NCBI GenBank assembly: GCA_031261455.1 | Contig: JAISJP010000001.1 | Coordinates: 1-64,000 of the forward strand | Direction: 5' to 3' | From: Propionibacteriaceae bacterium | Lineage (GTDB): Bacteria; Actinomycetota; Actinomycetes; Propionibacteriales; Propionibacteriaceae | DNA: 64,000 bases | In this document: piece by piece, positions 10,436-20,082 of the stretch | Position numbering within the stretch: position 1 is the first letter of the stretch | How the letters are laid out: every line of letters starts with the position of its first letter | Notes under the pieces: generated by a model | Databases searched by the model: none | What the model was told of the DNA's origin: nothing | Seen by the model: only the letters and a program-made list of their open reading frames with translations | Made by a program: the position numbers and the translations under genes

Positions 10436-12304
10436 TTAAGAAGTCTTGGCGCGGGAGCGGGCTTTGGCGCGTTCGTTGGCGCTGAGGATCACCTTGCGGA
10501 CGCGCACGTCTTTGGGGGTGACCTCTAGGCACTCGTCGGCGGCGCAGTACTCTAGGGCTTGCTCTAGGCTCATCTGGCGGGCGGGGATCAGGCGTTCCAA
10601 CTCGTCACCAGTGGAGTTGCGCACGTTGGTTAGGTGCTTCTCTTTGGTGGGGTTGACATCCATCTCGTCGGGGCGGGAGTTTTCGCCCACAACCATGCCT
10701 TCGTAGGTGTCGTCGCCAGGTTTGACGAACAGCACGCCGCGCTCTTGCAGGTTGAACAGCGCGTACGCCACGACGGTTCCCTGACGGTCGGCAACCAGCG
10801 AGCCTGTGGTGCGGTTACGCAGTTCGCCAACCCACGGAGTGTAACCCTCGAAGATGTGGTTCATGATGCCGGTGCCGCGCGTCTGCGTGAGGAACTCGGT
10901 GCGGAAGCCAATCAGGCCCCGGCTAGGTACAACGTACTCTAGACGCACCCAGCCGGTACCGTGGTTGACCATCTGTTCCAGCAGACCTTTGCGGGCACCC
11001 AGCATCTCGGTGACCGGGCCAAGGTAGTCTTCGGGCACGTCGATGGTGAGCCGGTCAGTGGGCTCGTGCACCTTGCCGTCGATGATCTGCGTCAACACCT
11101 CGGGCTTGCCGACGGTCAACTCGAAGCTCTCGCGACGCATCATCTCCACCAGCACGGCCAACTGCAGCTCACCGCGCCCTTGCACCTCCCACTGGTCAGG
11201 ACGCTCGGTCGGCAGCACGCGGATGCTCACGTTGCCGATCAGTTCGGCATCCAGACGGTTCTTCACCAAGCGCGCGGTCAGGTTTTTGCCTACCCGGCCA
11301 GACAGCGGAGACGTGTTAATGCCGATGGTCATAGAGATGGACGGCTCATCAACGTGGATCAGCGGCAGTGGACGCGGGTCGTCGGAGTCGGCGAGCGTTT
11401 CGCCAATGGTGATCTCCGGGATGCCGGCAACAGCGATGATGTCGCCCGGGCCAGCCTCGTCAACACTCACCCGGTCGAGCGCCTGCGTGATGAGCAGTTC
11501 GGACAGGCGCACATTGCTGATGGACCCGTCACGACGGCACCAAGCAACGGTGGTCCCACGCTTGATGGTGCCCTCAATGATGCGGCACAACGCCAAGCGC
11601 CCGAGATACGGGGACGAGTCAAGGTTGGTGACGAGCGCCTGCAGCGGTGCGCCCTCGGTGTAAACAGGGGCGGGAACATGCTCGGCGAGCACCTCGAACA
11701 ACGGTTGCAGGTTGTCCGAGTCCGGCAAAGTACCGTCAGCAGGACGATTCTTAGACGCCCGACCCGCCTTGGCGCTTGCATACACGATTGGAAAATCCAG
11801 CAGGTGAGTCTGACTCTCGTCGTCCTCAATTAGGTCCATAAACAGGCCGTAAGTCTCGTCAACCACCTCCGCGATGCGCGCGTCGGGGCGGTCCACCTTG
11901 TTGATGACCACGATGATGGGCAGGTGCTTCTCCAACGCCTTGCGCAACACGAAACGCGTCTGCGGCAGTGGCCCTTCGGAGGCGTCCACCAGCAGCAACA
12001 CCCCGTCCACCATCTCGAGTCCGCGCTCCACTTCGCCACCAAAGTCGGCGTGCCCAGGGGTGTCGATGATGTTGATCGTCAACTCCTGCCCGTCAGCCAA
12101 TGTGTGTTTGACTGCGGTGTTCTTCGCCAAGATGGTGATGCCCTTTTCGCGCTCCAAGTCCATGGAGTCCATGACGCGAGTGTTAACATCGGAGCCCTCG
12201 CGGAACGCGCCCGACTGCCACAACATGGCATCGACGAGGGTGGTCTTGCCATGGTCAACGTGTGCAACAATGGCGACATTTCGCAGATCTGAGCGAATAG
12301 GCAT
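10436..12304 (-). CDS. typA: Translational GTPase TypA/BipA
   Basis: MPIRSDLRNVAIVAHVDHGKTTLVDAMLWQSG...; GTPase motifs DTPGHADF, NKVDRPDAR. Confidence 0.97.
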   Translation of the reverse strand: MPIRSDLRNVAIVAHVDHGKTTLVDAMLWQSGAFREGSDVNTRVMDSMDLEREKGITILAKNTAVKHTLADGQELTINIIDTPGHADFGGEVERGLEMVDGVLLLVDASEGPLPQTRFVLRKALEKHLPIIVVINKVDRPDARIAEVVDETYGLFMDLIEDDESQTHLLDFPIVYASAKAGRASKNRPADGTLPDSDNLQPLFEVLAEHVPAPVYTEGAPLQALVTNLDSSPYLGRLALCRIIEGTIKRGTTVAWCRRDGSISNVRLSELLITQALDRVSVDEAGPGDIIAVAGIPEITIGETLADSDDPRPLPLIHVDEPSISMTIGINTSPLSGRVGKNLTARLVKNRLDAELIGNVSIRVLPTERPDQWEVQGRGELQLAVLVEMMRRESFELTVGKPEVLTQIIDGKVHEPTDRLTIDVPEDYLGPVTEMLGARKGLLEQMVNHGTGWVRLEYVVPSRGLIGFRTEFLTQTRGTGIMNHIFEGYTPWVGELRNRTTGSLVADRQGTVVAYALFNLQERGVLFVKPGDDTYEGMVVGENSRPDEMDVNPTKEKHLTNVRNSTGDELERLIPARQMSLEQALEYCAADECLEVTPKDVRVRKVILSANERAKARSRAKTS

Positions 12305-12497
12305 GAGTGAGAAAGCTCCTAGCGTTTGGACAACTTGCCTAGTCTACCCGGTATGCCGCGTATCCCGAGACTCGATAGGCGGCATACGTTGAACTCGATA
12401 CCTCAACATCCGACCTTTGGTCACTTCGCTTGACGTACGGGACAGACACAGGTCATGCACAGGGTTTGCTAACCTGTGGTCGCGTAGACTGGTGAGT

Positions 12498-13700
12498 ATG
12501 GCTTGGGTGGACGACGTGCAGGAGCGCGAACAGGAGACTCCTTACGGGTTTTCTGCGCCTGTAGCTGCGCCGATTGGCACGGTGTCCGACGCGCCCAAGT
12601 GGCTGCCGGTTGAGTTCATCGCGCCTCATCCGGACGGGTACACGTCCACGTTCGACAATCTGCCGGGCCTGGCTCAACTGGCCCCTGCTCCTGAAGAACG
12701 CCGCGACCCACACGATCCGTTCTCTGCGTCTCATGGCAGCGAAGAGGACGTGATGGAAGGGTGGAACCCGCGGAACCCTATCCCCAATGGGTCGTGGGAC
12801 CCGACTGGCGAGGTTGAGGCTCGTACCGACTTTGCCCCGCCCACTGGGCTGCCCGCCACGCTTGCCGCAACTCAGTTTCCGCCCCCGTCGATGCACCCGA
12901 ACATGCCGCAGTGGGCACCAACACAATCTCAAGGCACGCCAGCGGTGGATTCTGCGACTGCGCGCAGGATGACGGGAGAGAGTTCGCGTGCGACGACGGG
13001 AACGTGGGCACCACCGCAGCATCAGGTGACACACACGGGTGCTGCCGATCCTTACTCTGCCAATGCGGCCCGGATTGCGCGGCCCGGTGCCGCCATGTTG
13101 CCGCCTACTGGAGATCCGTATCAGGACCGAATGCGTGGGCTTCAGGCCATCCCACCTGGCGCTGGAACTCGCGCTTGGGCTCCACCCGGAACGCCCAGTC
13201 CACACGCTGGCTGGCCGCAGCCTCCCGTACCCCAAACTGGTTGGACGGCCACACCGCAGGGACAACCGACTGGCCCCATGGGCTCGTACCCGGCGTGGCA
13301 ACAGCAGGGCTACCCCACGGGCGCTGCTCGTCCTGTCTCCAATGCCGCTTTGGTGTCACCAGACTCAAACGTGTTCACGTTGCTTGGCTGGGGCTTGATC
13401 TACGCCGTCATGGGTGGCGTGATCTGGCCTGACCTTTGGGTGATCTCGCTGTTTACCGCATTGCTACTGGCCGTGCGCGTTCCCGTGGGTGGGGCTACGG
13501 TACGCATGATCTTCCGCGCGGCGGCACTCGCTGGCGTCGTCGTCTGGTTCATCGACCAAGGTATCCGCAACGGCAGCCTCGACATGCGCTACGACTTCGC
13601 TGTAATCGCGATGCGCGTTGTGCTGATCATCGCACTCGCGGCCTCATTCTGGGTAGTGATAACGGCTAAGAGTGCGCTGTTGCGTCAGCCCAATTACTGA
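12498..13700 (+). CDS. Proline-rich protein with C-terminal TM helices, function unknown
   Basis: Start MAWVDDVQEREQETPYGF; long Pro/Gln/Thr-rich N-terminal region; hydrophobic C-terminal segments from about 13370. Confidence 0.7.
   Translation: MAWVDDVQEREQETPYGFSAPVAAPIGTVSDAPKWLPVEFIAPHPDGYTSTFDNLPGLAQLAPAPEERRDPHDPFSASHGSEEDVMEGWNPRNPIPNGSWDPTGEVEARTDFAPPTGLPATLAATQFPPPSMHPNMPQWAPTQSQGTPAVDSATARRMTGESSRATTGTWAPPQHQVTHTGAADPYSANAARIARPGAAMLPPTGDPYQDRMRGLQAIPPGAGTRAWAPPGTPSPHAGWPQPPVPQTGWTATPQGQPTGPMGSYPAWQQQGYPTGAARPVSNAALVSPDSNVFTLLGWGLIYAVMGGVIWPDLWVISLFTALLLAVRVPVGGATVRMIFRAAALAGVVVWFIDQGIRNGSLDMRYDFAVIAMRVVLIIALAASFWVVITAKSALLRQPNY
12946..12977 (+). repeat. REP-like palindromic element, copy inside CDS
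   Basis: tggattctgcgactgcgcgcaggatgacggga; matches elements at 25803-25882. Confidence 0.6.
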
Positions 13701-13703
13701 CGC

Positions 13704-14258
13704 CTAGTCGAATCGCTCGTCTAGCGGGACTATTGACTCGTCCACATTGCCGTATTCCACAAACGGCGGTAGCTCGTCACCCAAGAAGCGGGCGATGTCA
13801 GCGGGGAACACCTGCATAGCGCTCAACTCGGCCACGGTAAACCAACCCGAGCCGTGCATGGTGCGCAACTCTTCCTCGGTAAACCCGGACGTGTCCGCGT
13901 CCAACAACTCGCTCAAATGAAGGACGAAAAACTGCTCGTCCTGTGTCAACACTTCATCTGAGTAGCCGTGTGACACGTAACGGTGCGCCACCGGACCAAC
14001 AAGGTCGGCCTCCGTGATGGTCCATCCAGTCTCCTCAAAGAGTTCGCGAACCGCAGCCTGCGCGTACGTCTCGTCACCGTCCAGACCACCACCGGGAGTC
14101 ATCCACCACGTGACACCCGCACCCGGATCGGAGTCGTGCTCCAAGAACACTCTGTCCTGACAACGGACGATGATGCGCGCCGCCTTGCGTCGCACGATGG
14201 GACGCTCGGTTGCAGGCAACATGCGATACTCGCGGTCTTGTCCGGGAATTGTAGCCAT
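13704..14258 (-). CDS. NUDIX hydrolase
   Basis: Nudix box 'GGGLDGDETYAQAAVRELFEETG'. Confidence 0.93.
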   Translation of the reverse strand: MATIPGQDREYRMLPATERPIVRRKAARIIVRCQDRVFLEHDSDPGAGVTWWMTPGGGLDGDETYAQAAVRELFEETGWTITEADLVGPVAHRYVSHGYSDEVLTQDEQFFVLHLSELLDADTSGFTEEELRTMHGSGWFTVAELSAMQVFPADIARFLGDELPPFVEYGNVDESIVPLDERFD

Positions 14259-14323
14259 AGGCGTCAGTCTACTTCGCGAGAGTAGCTGTCTTCAGCTTCT
14301 ACTTCTATGAGGCTTCATTCAAG

Positions 14324-14986
14324 TCAGGCGGGACGCTCGGGGCTGAAGCGGTAGCCGACGTTGCGGACCGTGGTGATGTAGTGCTCTAGTTCGGAGCCGA
14401 GTTTGGCACGGAGGCGACGGATGTGGACATCGACCGTGCGGGTGCCGCCAAAGTAGTCGTAGCCCCAGACATCGGTTAATAGTTGTTCGCGGCTCAAGAC
14501 CCGGCCCGGATGCTGCACCATGTACTTCAGCAACTCGAACTCGGTGTAGGTCAAGTCGATGGAACGACCGCGAGCGGCGACGGTGTAGGCGTCCTCGTTG
14601 ATGGCGATCTGGCCTGCGACAAGGGATGACGCACCGGAGGCACGGACTTCTAGCATGAGGCGGATGCGGGCGTCCAACTCGGTGGCGGTGGCGGTGTCAA
14701 CAACGAAATCTTCAATGCCCCACTTGCTGTTGAGCACGGGCAGCGACGCGACAGGCACCAACAGCATCACGTGGTACTGGGTGTTGTCTACGATCAAGCC
14801 AGTGATGGTGCGGGCGTCAGGCAGGTCACCGCGTCCGTCAACTATCACTAGATCGACGACGCCCTTGTAGCCGAGCACTCTGTCGGCACCGGCGACGCTC
14901 ACCACGTCGTGGGACAGCATCTCAAGCGCAGCGGGGATGGCGGACGGAGTGCGGTTTGCCGGGCTAACCAGTAGGATCTGCGCCAC
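14324..14986 (-). CDS. GlnR-like OmpR-family winged-helix response regulator
   Basis: C-terminal Trans_reg_C 'LTYTEFELLKYMVQHPGRVLSREQLLTDVWGYDYFGGTRTVDVHIRRLRAKLG'; atypical receiver like actinobacterial GlnR; GTG start after AAGGAG. Confidence 0.8.
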   Translation of the reverse strand: MAQILLVSPANRTPSAIPAALEMLSHDVVSVAGADRVLGYKGVVDLVIVDGRGDLPDARTITGLIVDNTQYHVMLLVPVASLPVLNSKWGIEDFVVDTATATELDARIRLMLEVRASGASSLVAGQIAINEDAYTVAARGRSIDLTYTEFELLKYMVQHPGRVLSREQLLTDVWGYDYFGGTRTVDVHIRRLRAKLGSELEHYITTVRNVGYRFSPERPA

Positions 14987-15288
14987 CTGCCACTCCTTCC
15001 CTGTGCCCGCCGCAGCCAACTTAGGACAAGTGGTGCGTCAACAAGAAGAATACTTGCCACAAGCCATGCCGCGCACATGTTTGCCCAATTGCGGGCACAT
15101 ATTCATCCAAAGACTGGCGGGAAGACGTGACTTGCAAGTACTCTTGTCTTGTAGGGCTTGAAGGGGCTGCACCCTTGTTGTGTTGTGCGCGGACGACGTG
15201 CGCGGACGGCACGCAATCAACAGGCTGGCGAGTCAAGACCTACACGATCACGCCACAGCGCGACCACTTAAGCGAAGAGAGAACGAAG

Positions 15289-15675
15289 ATGCCAACGGGT
15301 AAGGTGCGTTTCTACGACACCGAGAAGGGCTTTGGGTTTATCACCAAAGACGACGGCGGAGCGGACGTGTACGTGCGTGCTGCCGCGCTTCCTGCTGGGC
15401 TGGCGACCCTCAAGGCTGGACAGAAAGTGGAGTTCGGAGTCATCGACGGACGCAAGGGCGAACAAGCGCTCAGCGTCGAGGTGATCGAAGCTCCTGCCAG
15501 CCTATCGAAGGCGCAGCGCAAGAAGCCAGAGGTGCTTGCCGTCATGTTCGAGGACTTGATCAAACTGCTAGACGGCATCGGCAACGGGTATCGCCGTGGG
15601 CGCTACCCCGACCAGAAGCACTCTGAGAAGGTCGCCACCCTGTTGCGCGCCGTCGCCGACGAACTGGAACTGTAG
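15289..15675 (+). CDS. Cold-shock domain protein with C-terminal extension
   Basis: [34 protein letters not shown]... Confidence 0.93.
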   Translation: MPTGKVRFYDTEKGFGFITKDDGGADVYVRAAALPAGLATLKAGQKVEFGVIDGRKGEQALSVEVIEAPASLSKAQRKKPEVLAVMFEDLIKLLDGIGNGYRRGRYPDQKHSEKVATLLRAVADELEL

Positions 15676-15680
15676 AGCCT

Positions 15681-16469
15681 GTGAGCAAATTGCCTGAATC
15701 CACCGTGCCCGCGAAGGCCGATTCCGCTATCGCTGCGGCACTGGATAGCGCCCGCGAAGCCGCCACGAAAGCCGCCGCCGATTTCGGTGTTGGCGACTAT
15801 CTTGGCTGCATCGCCGAAGACGAACTTGTCGGCACGCATTTCTTCGCCTGCACCCATCCAGGCTATCCCGGCTGGAAGTGGGCGGTGACGATGACGCGCG
15901 TGCCGCGGGCGCGCACCACCACCGTCGATGAAGTGGTGCTGCTGCCCGGTGATGATGCTCTGCTGGCGCCCACGTGGGTTCCGTGGAGTGAACGGGTGCA
16001 GCCCGGCGACATCACGCCCGGCATGCTGCTGCCCACACCTGACAACGATCCGCGCCTTGAGCCTGGCTACACCGGCGGCGAGATGGCCCCCGACGAAGAC
16101 CCTGCCGAATGGGCGCAGACTCGCGCGCTGGTTGCAGAACTTGGCCTTGGTCGCGAGCGGGTGCTCTCCGTTGCAGGGCGCAACGAGACGGCGGAACGTT
16201 GGATGCTGGGAGCGCCTGGCGCGAATAACGCCGCCACCAAGTTGGCCCCGGCTAACTGCGTAACCTGCGGCTTCTTCGTCCGCCTCGGTGGGCGTCTTGG
16301 CGCATTGTTTGGCGCCTGCACCAACGAGTTCTCGCCCTTCGATGCTCGCGTGGTGGCCCTCGATCACGGCTGTGGTGGACACTCCGATGTGGTCTCTGAT
16401 GAGCGCGTGCCCGAGGCGTCTGCCCCGGTTTACGACACCATCGGTATTGACCATCCGATCTTCGGCTGA
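15681..16469 (+). CDS. DUF3027 family protein
   Basis: 'DYLGCIAEDELVGTHFFACTHPGYPGWKWAVTMTRVPRARTTTVDEVVLLPGDDALLAPTWVPW' characteristic of DUF3027; follows the csp gene. Confidence 0.85.
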   Translation: MSKLPESTVPAKADSAIAAALDSAREAATKAAADFGVGDYLGCIAEDELVGTHFFACTHPGYPGWKWAVTMTRVPRARTTTVDEVVLLPGDDALLAPTWVPWSERVQPGDITPGMLLPTPDNDPRLEPGYTGGEMAPDEDPAEWAQTRALVAELGLGRERVLSVAGRNETAERWMLGAPGANNAATKLAPANCVTCGFFVRLGGRLGALFGACTNEFSPFDARVVALDHGCGGHSDVVSDERVPEASAPVYDTIGIDHPIFG

Positions 16470-16701
16470 GTTGCGCTGCTCGTAGTTTCCCCGCCAGCGG
16501 TTGCCCCCACCTATGGTGGCCCTGCCTATAGCTGAATCTGCCGTCTCGTTGCGGCGTCTTCTCCTGCCGTCATGGACTGTTCGTTTGCGTGATAGTGACG
16601 AGGGTCAAAAGCTGATCACACTACCACAGGCGCGGTAGTGGTCAGTCCTGATGGTGGACGACGAAACCTGCCGACACGACAGACTGACTACCATTCTTGT
16701 T

Positions 16702-18267
16702 ATGGCGAAAAAGACGAATAAGCAGGCCCATGCGGCCGCGCCCAAATCCGAATCAGCAACCGTAGTTCTCGATAAAGCAACCGGCATTGACGGTTGGTTC
16801 CACATCACCAAGCGCGGGTCCAACGTGTCTCGTGAAGTCCGGGGTGGCTTGGTCACGTTCTTCACGATGGCCTACATCATTGCGCTGAACCCGCTCATCT
16901 TGGGCACGGGAACAGACATTGAAGGCAAGCTGATCAACGGCCAATACCCCACCGAGGATGGCGCAGTCGCGGCCTCCATGGCTGCCGTGGCGGCGGTCAC
17001 CGCGCTGATTGCCGGAATCATGACCATCCTGATGGGCGTCATTGGACGCTATCCGGTGGCGTTGGCAACAGGACTTGGTATCAACTCGATGGTGGGTGCT
17101 GTACTCGTGCGGTCCATGACTTGGGGCGACGCCATGGGGCTCGTGGTTTGGGACGGCATCATCATCCTGCTGTTGGTCTTCACCGGCTTCCGTGAGGCCG
17201 TGTTCCGCGCCGTGCCCAAGGCGCTTCGCATCGCCATCAGCGTCGGCATCGGCCTGTTCATCGCGTTTATCGGCCTTGTTGATGGCGGCGTGGTCCGCAG
17301 CGGCATCGGAACCATCACCACGTTTGCTGTGTCCGGCTCTATTGACGGCTTCCCGCTCACACTGTTCCTCATCGGCTTGCTGCTGATCATCGGCTTGCAT
17401 CTGCGTAAGACCAAGGGCGCAATCCTGATCGCTATTATCGCCACCACCATCATCGGTATCGGCTACCAGTCCATCTGGCCGGTGCTGCCGCAAGGCGCAG
17501 GCAACGTCGCAGGCTGGGCATCCAACGCCCCCGCCTACACGGCCCCCGCAAGCTGGCTGCCGGACCTGTCGTTGTTCGGCAACGTTGACCTGTTTGGTGG
17601 CTTCTACTCCTACGCTGTTGTTGACGGCGTGGCGGTGCAGCAGGGCATCACGTTCACCGGCTTCCTGACCGGAGCGCTGCTGGTGTTCTCGCTGTTGCTG
17701 GCTGACTTCTTCGACACCATGGGCACCGTAGTTGCCATCGGCACCGAGGGCGACCTGCTTGACGCTAACGGCGAGCCTGAGCACCTGCGCGAGATTCTGG
17801 TTGTTGACTCCATCGGCGCTATCGCTGGCGGTCTCGGTTCCGTCTCGTCCAACACTGCCTACGTCGAGTCGGCTGCTGGCGTGGCCGAGGGTGCCCGTAC
17901 CGGTTTGGCAAGCGTCGTTACCGGTGCTTCCTTCTTGGCTGCGGTGTTCCTGTCCCCATTTGTCTCGTTGGTGCCTGCTGAGGCGGTTGCTCCGGCGCTG
18001 GTATTCGTGGGCTTCCTCATGATGCAGCAGGTGGGCGATATTGAGTGGAAGGACGCCGAGATCGCCATCCCGGCGTTCCTAGCCATCATCATGATGCCGT
18101 TCGGTTACTCGATCTCCGTCGGCATCGGCTGGGGCTTCATCGCCTACGTGATCGTCAAGATCATCAAGGGCAAGAGCGACAAGGTACACCCGCTGATGTG
18201 GGTGTCGTCGGCACTGTTCATCATCTACTTCATTCAAGGACCAATCCTAAGTTGGCTTGCCAGCTAA
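16702..18267 (+). CDS. NCS2-family (AzgA-type) purine permease
   Basis: 'REVRGGLVTFFTMAYIIALNPLIL', 'LLLADFFDTMGTVVAIGTEGDLLDANGE'. Confidence 0.93.
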   Translation: MAKKTNKQAHAAAPKSESATVVLDKATGIDGWFHITKRGSNVSREVRGGLVTFFTMAYIIALNPLILGTGTDIEGKLINGQYPTEDGAVAASMAAVAAVTALIAGIMTILMGVIGRYPVALATGLGINSMVGAVLVRSMTWGDAMGLVVWDGIIILLLVFTGFREAVFRAVPKALRIAISVGIGLFIAFIGLVDGGVVRSGIGTITTFAVSGSIDGFPLTLFLIGLLLIIGLHLRKTKGAILIAIIATTIIGIGYQSIWPVLPQGAGNVAGWASNAPAYTAPASWLPDLSLFGNVDLFGGFYSYAVVDGVAVQQGITFTGFLTGALLVFSLLLADFFDTMGTVVAIGTEGDLLDANGEPEHLREILVVDSIGAIAGGLGSVSSNTAYVESAAGVAEGARTGLASVVTGASFLAAVFLSPFVSLVPAEAVAPALVFVGFLMMQQVGDIEWKDAEIAIPAFLAIIMMPFGYSISVGIGWGFIAYVIVKIIKGKSDKVHPLMWVSSALFIIYFIQGPILSWLAS

Positions 18268-18284
18268 GGATTGCGCGTTAGTGT

Positions 18285-18436
18285 CGCTGACGGCTGACGC
18301 CCCTTTGGTCTGCAAATCTTCTGCAAGATCGCAGAACTGCATGACTGCAAGACTTGGGGATGCTCAGCCGTCAACGCACCTGCGAACCCCCCTTCAGCTT
18401 CGTGTGGCCGTGCCAGTGAAGATCTGAGGGGTTCGC
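18285..18436 (+). other. Structured region between NCS2 permease and serC (two stem-loops)
   Basis: tgacggctga(18288-18297)/tcagccgtca(18364-18373) and gcgaacccc(18382-18390)/ggggttcgc(18428-18436) perfect inverted repeats. Confidence 0.6.
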
Positions 18437-18486
18437 TGTGGAGTGCCCCGCGTCAGGTAGCCTGACTACAAGCAAGAAGGACAAAC

Positions 18487-19602
18487 ATGACTGACATCAT
18501 CATCCCCACCGAACTGCTGCCGCGTGACGGACGCTTCGGCTCCGGTCCGGCAAAGGTGCGTCCCGACGCGCTGGCACAGCTTGGGGCAGCCAACGACATC
18601 ATGGGCACGTCGCACCGACGTGACGGCGTCAAGAATGTGGTCAAATCCGTTCAGGAGCAGTTGGCCGCCCTGTATAGCCTGCCGGACGGGTATCAGGTGG
18701 TGCTGGGCAACGGCGGTGCCAGCTTGTTCTGGGACATGGCAACCGTTTCGCTCATCCAGCGGCGCTCGTCGCACGGGGTTTGTGGTGAGTTCAGCCGCAA
18801 GTTTGCCGACAACGTTGCTGCGGCACCATTCCTCGCGCCGCCTATCGTGCAGGAGGCGCCGCTGGGGTCCTCCATCGTGCCGCTGGCAGGTGACGATGCG
18901 GACGTGTACGCCTGGGCGCAGAATGAGACATCCACCGGCGTCCAGACCCCGGTGTTGCGTCCCCTCGGGTCACAGGGCGACCTGGTGCTGATCGACGCCA
19001 CCAGCGCCGCTGGCGGGATGGACGCCGATATTGCGGCCACCGACGTGTACTACTTCTCGCCGCAGAAAAACTTCTCGTCCGATGGCGGGTTGTTCATCGC
19101 ATTCTGCTCCCCCGCCGCGCTGGAGCGCTCCCGAATCATCACGGCATCCGACCGCTGGGTGCCGCCGATCTTGAACCTCACCACCGCCGCCGATAACTCG
19201 GAGAAGAACCAGACGCTCAACACCCCGGCAATCGCTACCCTGCTGCTGCTGGACTACCAGTTGCAGTGGATTATGGCCAATGGCGGCATGCAGTTCATCA
19301 CTTCGCGCACCGGCACTTCGTCCTCACTGGTATATGACTGGGCCGAGAAACACTCGTTGGCTACGCCGTTTGTTGCTCGTCCTGAGATGCGCTCCCCCGT
19401 TGTCGCCACCATCGACTTTGACGAGGGCATCGACACCAAGGCGCTCATCAAGGTGCTCAACGCCAACGGAATTGTGGACATTGACCCGTATCGCTCGCTG
19501 GGCCGTAACCAACTGCGCATCGGCGTCTACGCCTCCGTTGAGCCGAGCGACGTGTCCGCGCTGCTCGCCAGCATCGACTACGTGGTGGAGCGGCTCGCAT
19601 AA
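18487..19602 (+). CDS. serC: Phosphoserine aminotransferase (mycobacterial/actinobacterial type)
   Basis: 'DGRFGSGPAKVRPDALAQL...IMGTSHRRDGVKNVV', 'YYFSPQKNFSSDGGLFIAF'. Confidence 0.93.
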   Translation: MTDIIIPTELLPRDGRFGSGPAKVRPDALAQLGAANDIMGTSHRRDGVKNVVKSVQEQLAALYSLPDGYQVVLGNGGASLFWDMATVSLIQRRSSHGVCGEFSRKFADNVAAAPFLAPPIVQEAPLGSSIVPLAGDDADVYAWAQNETSTGVQTPVLRPLGSQGDLVLIDATSAAGGMDADIAATDVYYFSPQKNFSSDGGLFIAFCSPAALERSRIITASDRWVPPILNLTTAADNSEKNQTLNTPAIATLLLLDYQLQWIMANGGMQFITSRTGTSSSLVYDWAEKHSLATPFVARPEMRSPVVATIDFDEGIDTKALIKVLNANGIVDIDPYRSLGRNQLRIGVYASVEPSDVSALLASIDYVVERLA

Positions 19603-19701
19603 GTTCGGCGTAATCGTTCCGCTTCCGGAATAAACCGCGCGCACTGGAGGTTCCTCTGAATGGAGCCTCCCACAAGCAACGAAAGGCTAGGCCGCACTCA
19701 C

Positions 19702-20082
19702 ATGGCGACTATTGAACTGACGCAGAATAACTTCTCGCAAACCATCGAGAGTTCACCGCTGTTGCTGGTGGACTTCTGGGCACCGTGGTGCGGGCCGTGT
19801 CGCGCCTTCGGGCCGGTCTTCGAGGCAGCCAGCGAGAAACACGATGACGTAGTGTTTGCGAAAGTAAACACCGAAGACGAGCAGGCGCTCGCCGGTGCGC
19901 TGGAGATCCAGGCTATCCCAACGCTCATGGCGTTCAAGCAGGGCGTGCTGGTGTACTCAGACGCGGGCGCGCTTCCGGCGGCTGCGCTAAATCAACTGAT
20001 TGAGCAGTTGCGCGACTTCGATGTTGCCGCAGCCGTTGCTGCCGACGGTACTGACACCGACGCAGATACGGACGCTAACTAA
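19702..20082 (+). CDS. Thioredoxin
   Basis: 'LLLVDFWAPWCGPCRAFGPVFEAASE' WCGPC active site. Confidence 0.93.
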   Translation: MATIELTQNNFSQTIESSPLLLVDFWAPWCGPCRAFGPVFEAASEKHDDVVFAKVNTEDEQALAGALEIQAIPTLMAFKQGVLVYSDAGALPAAALNQLIEQLRDFDVAAAVAADGTDTDADTDAN

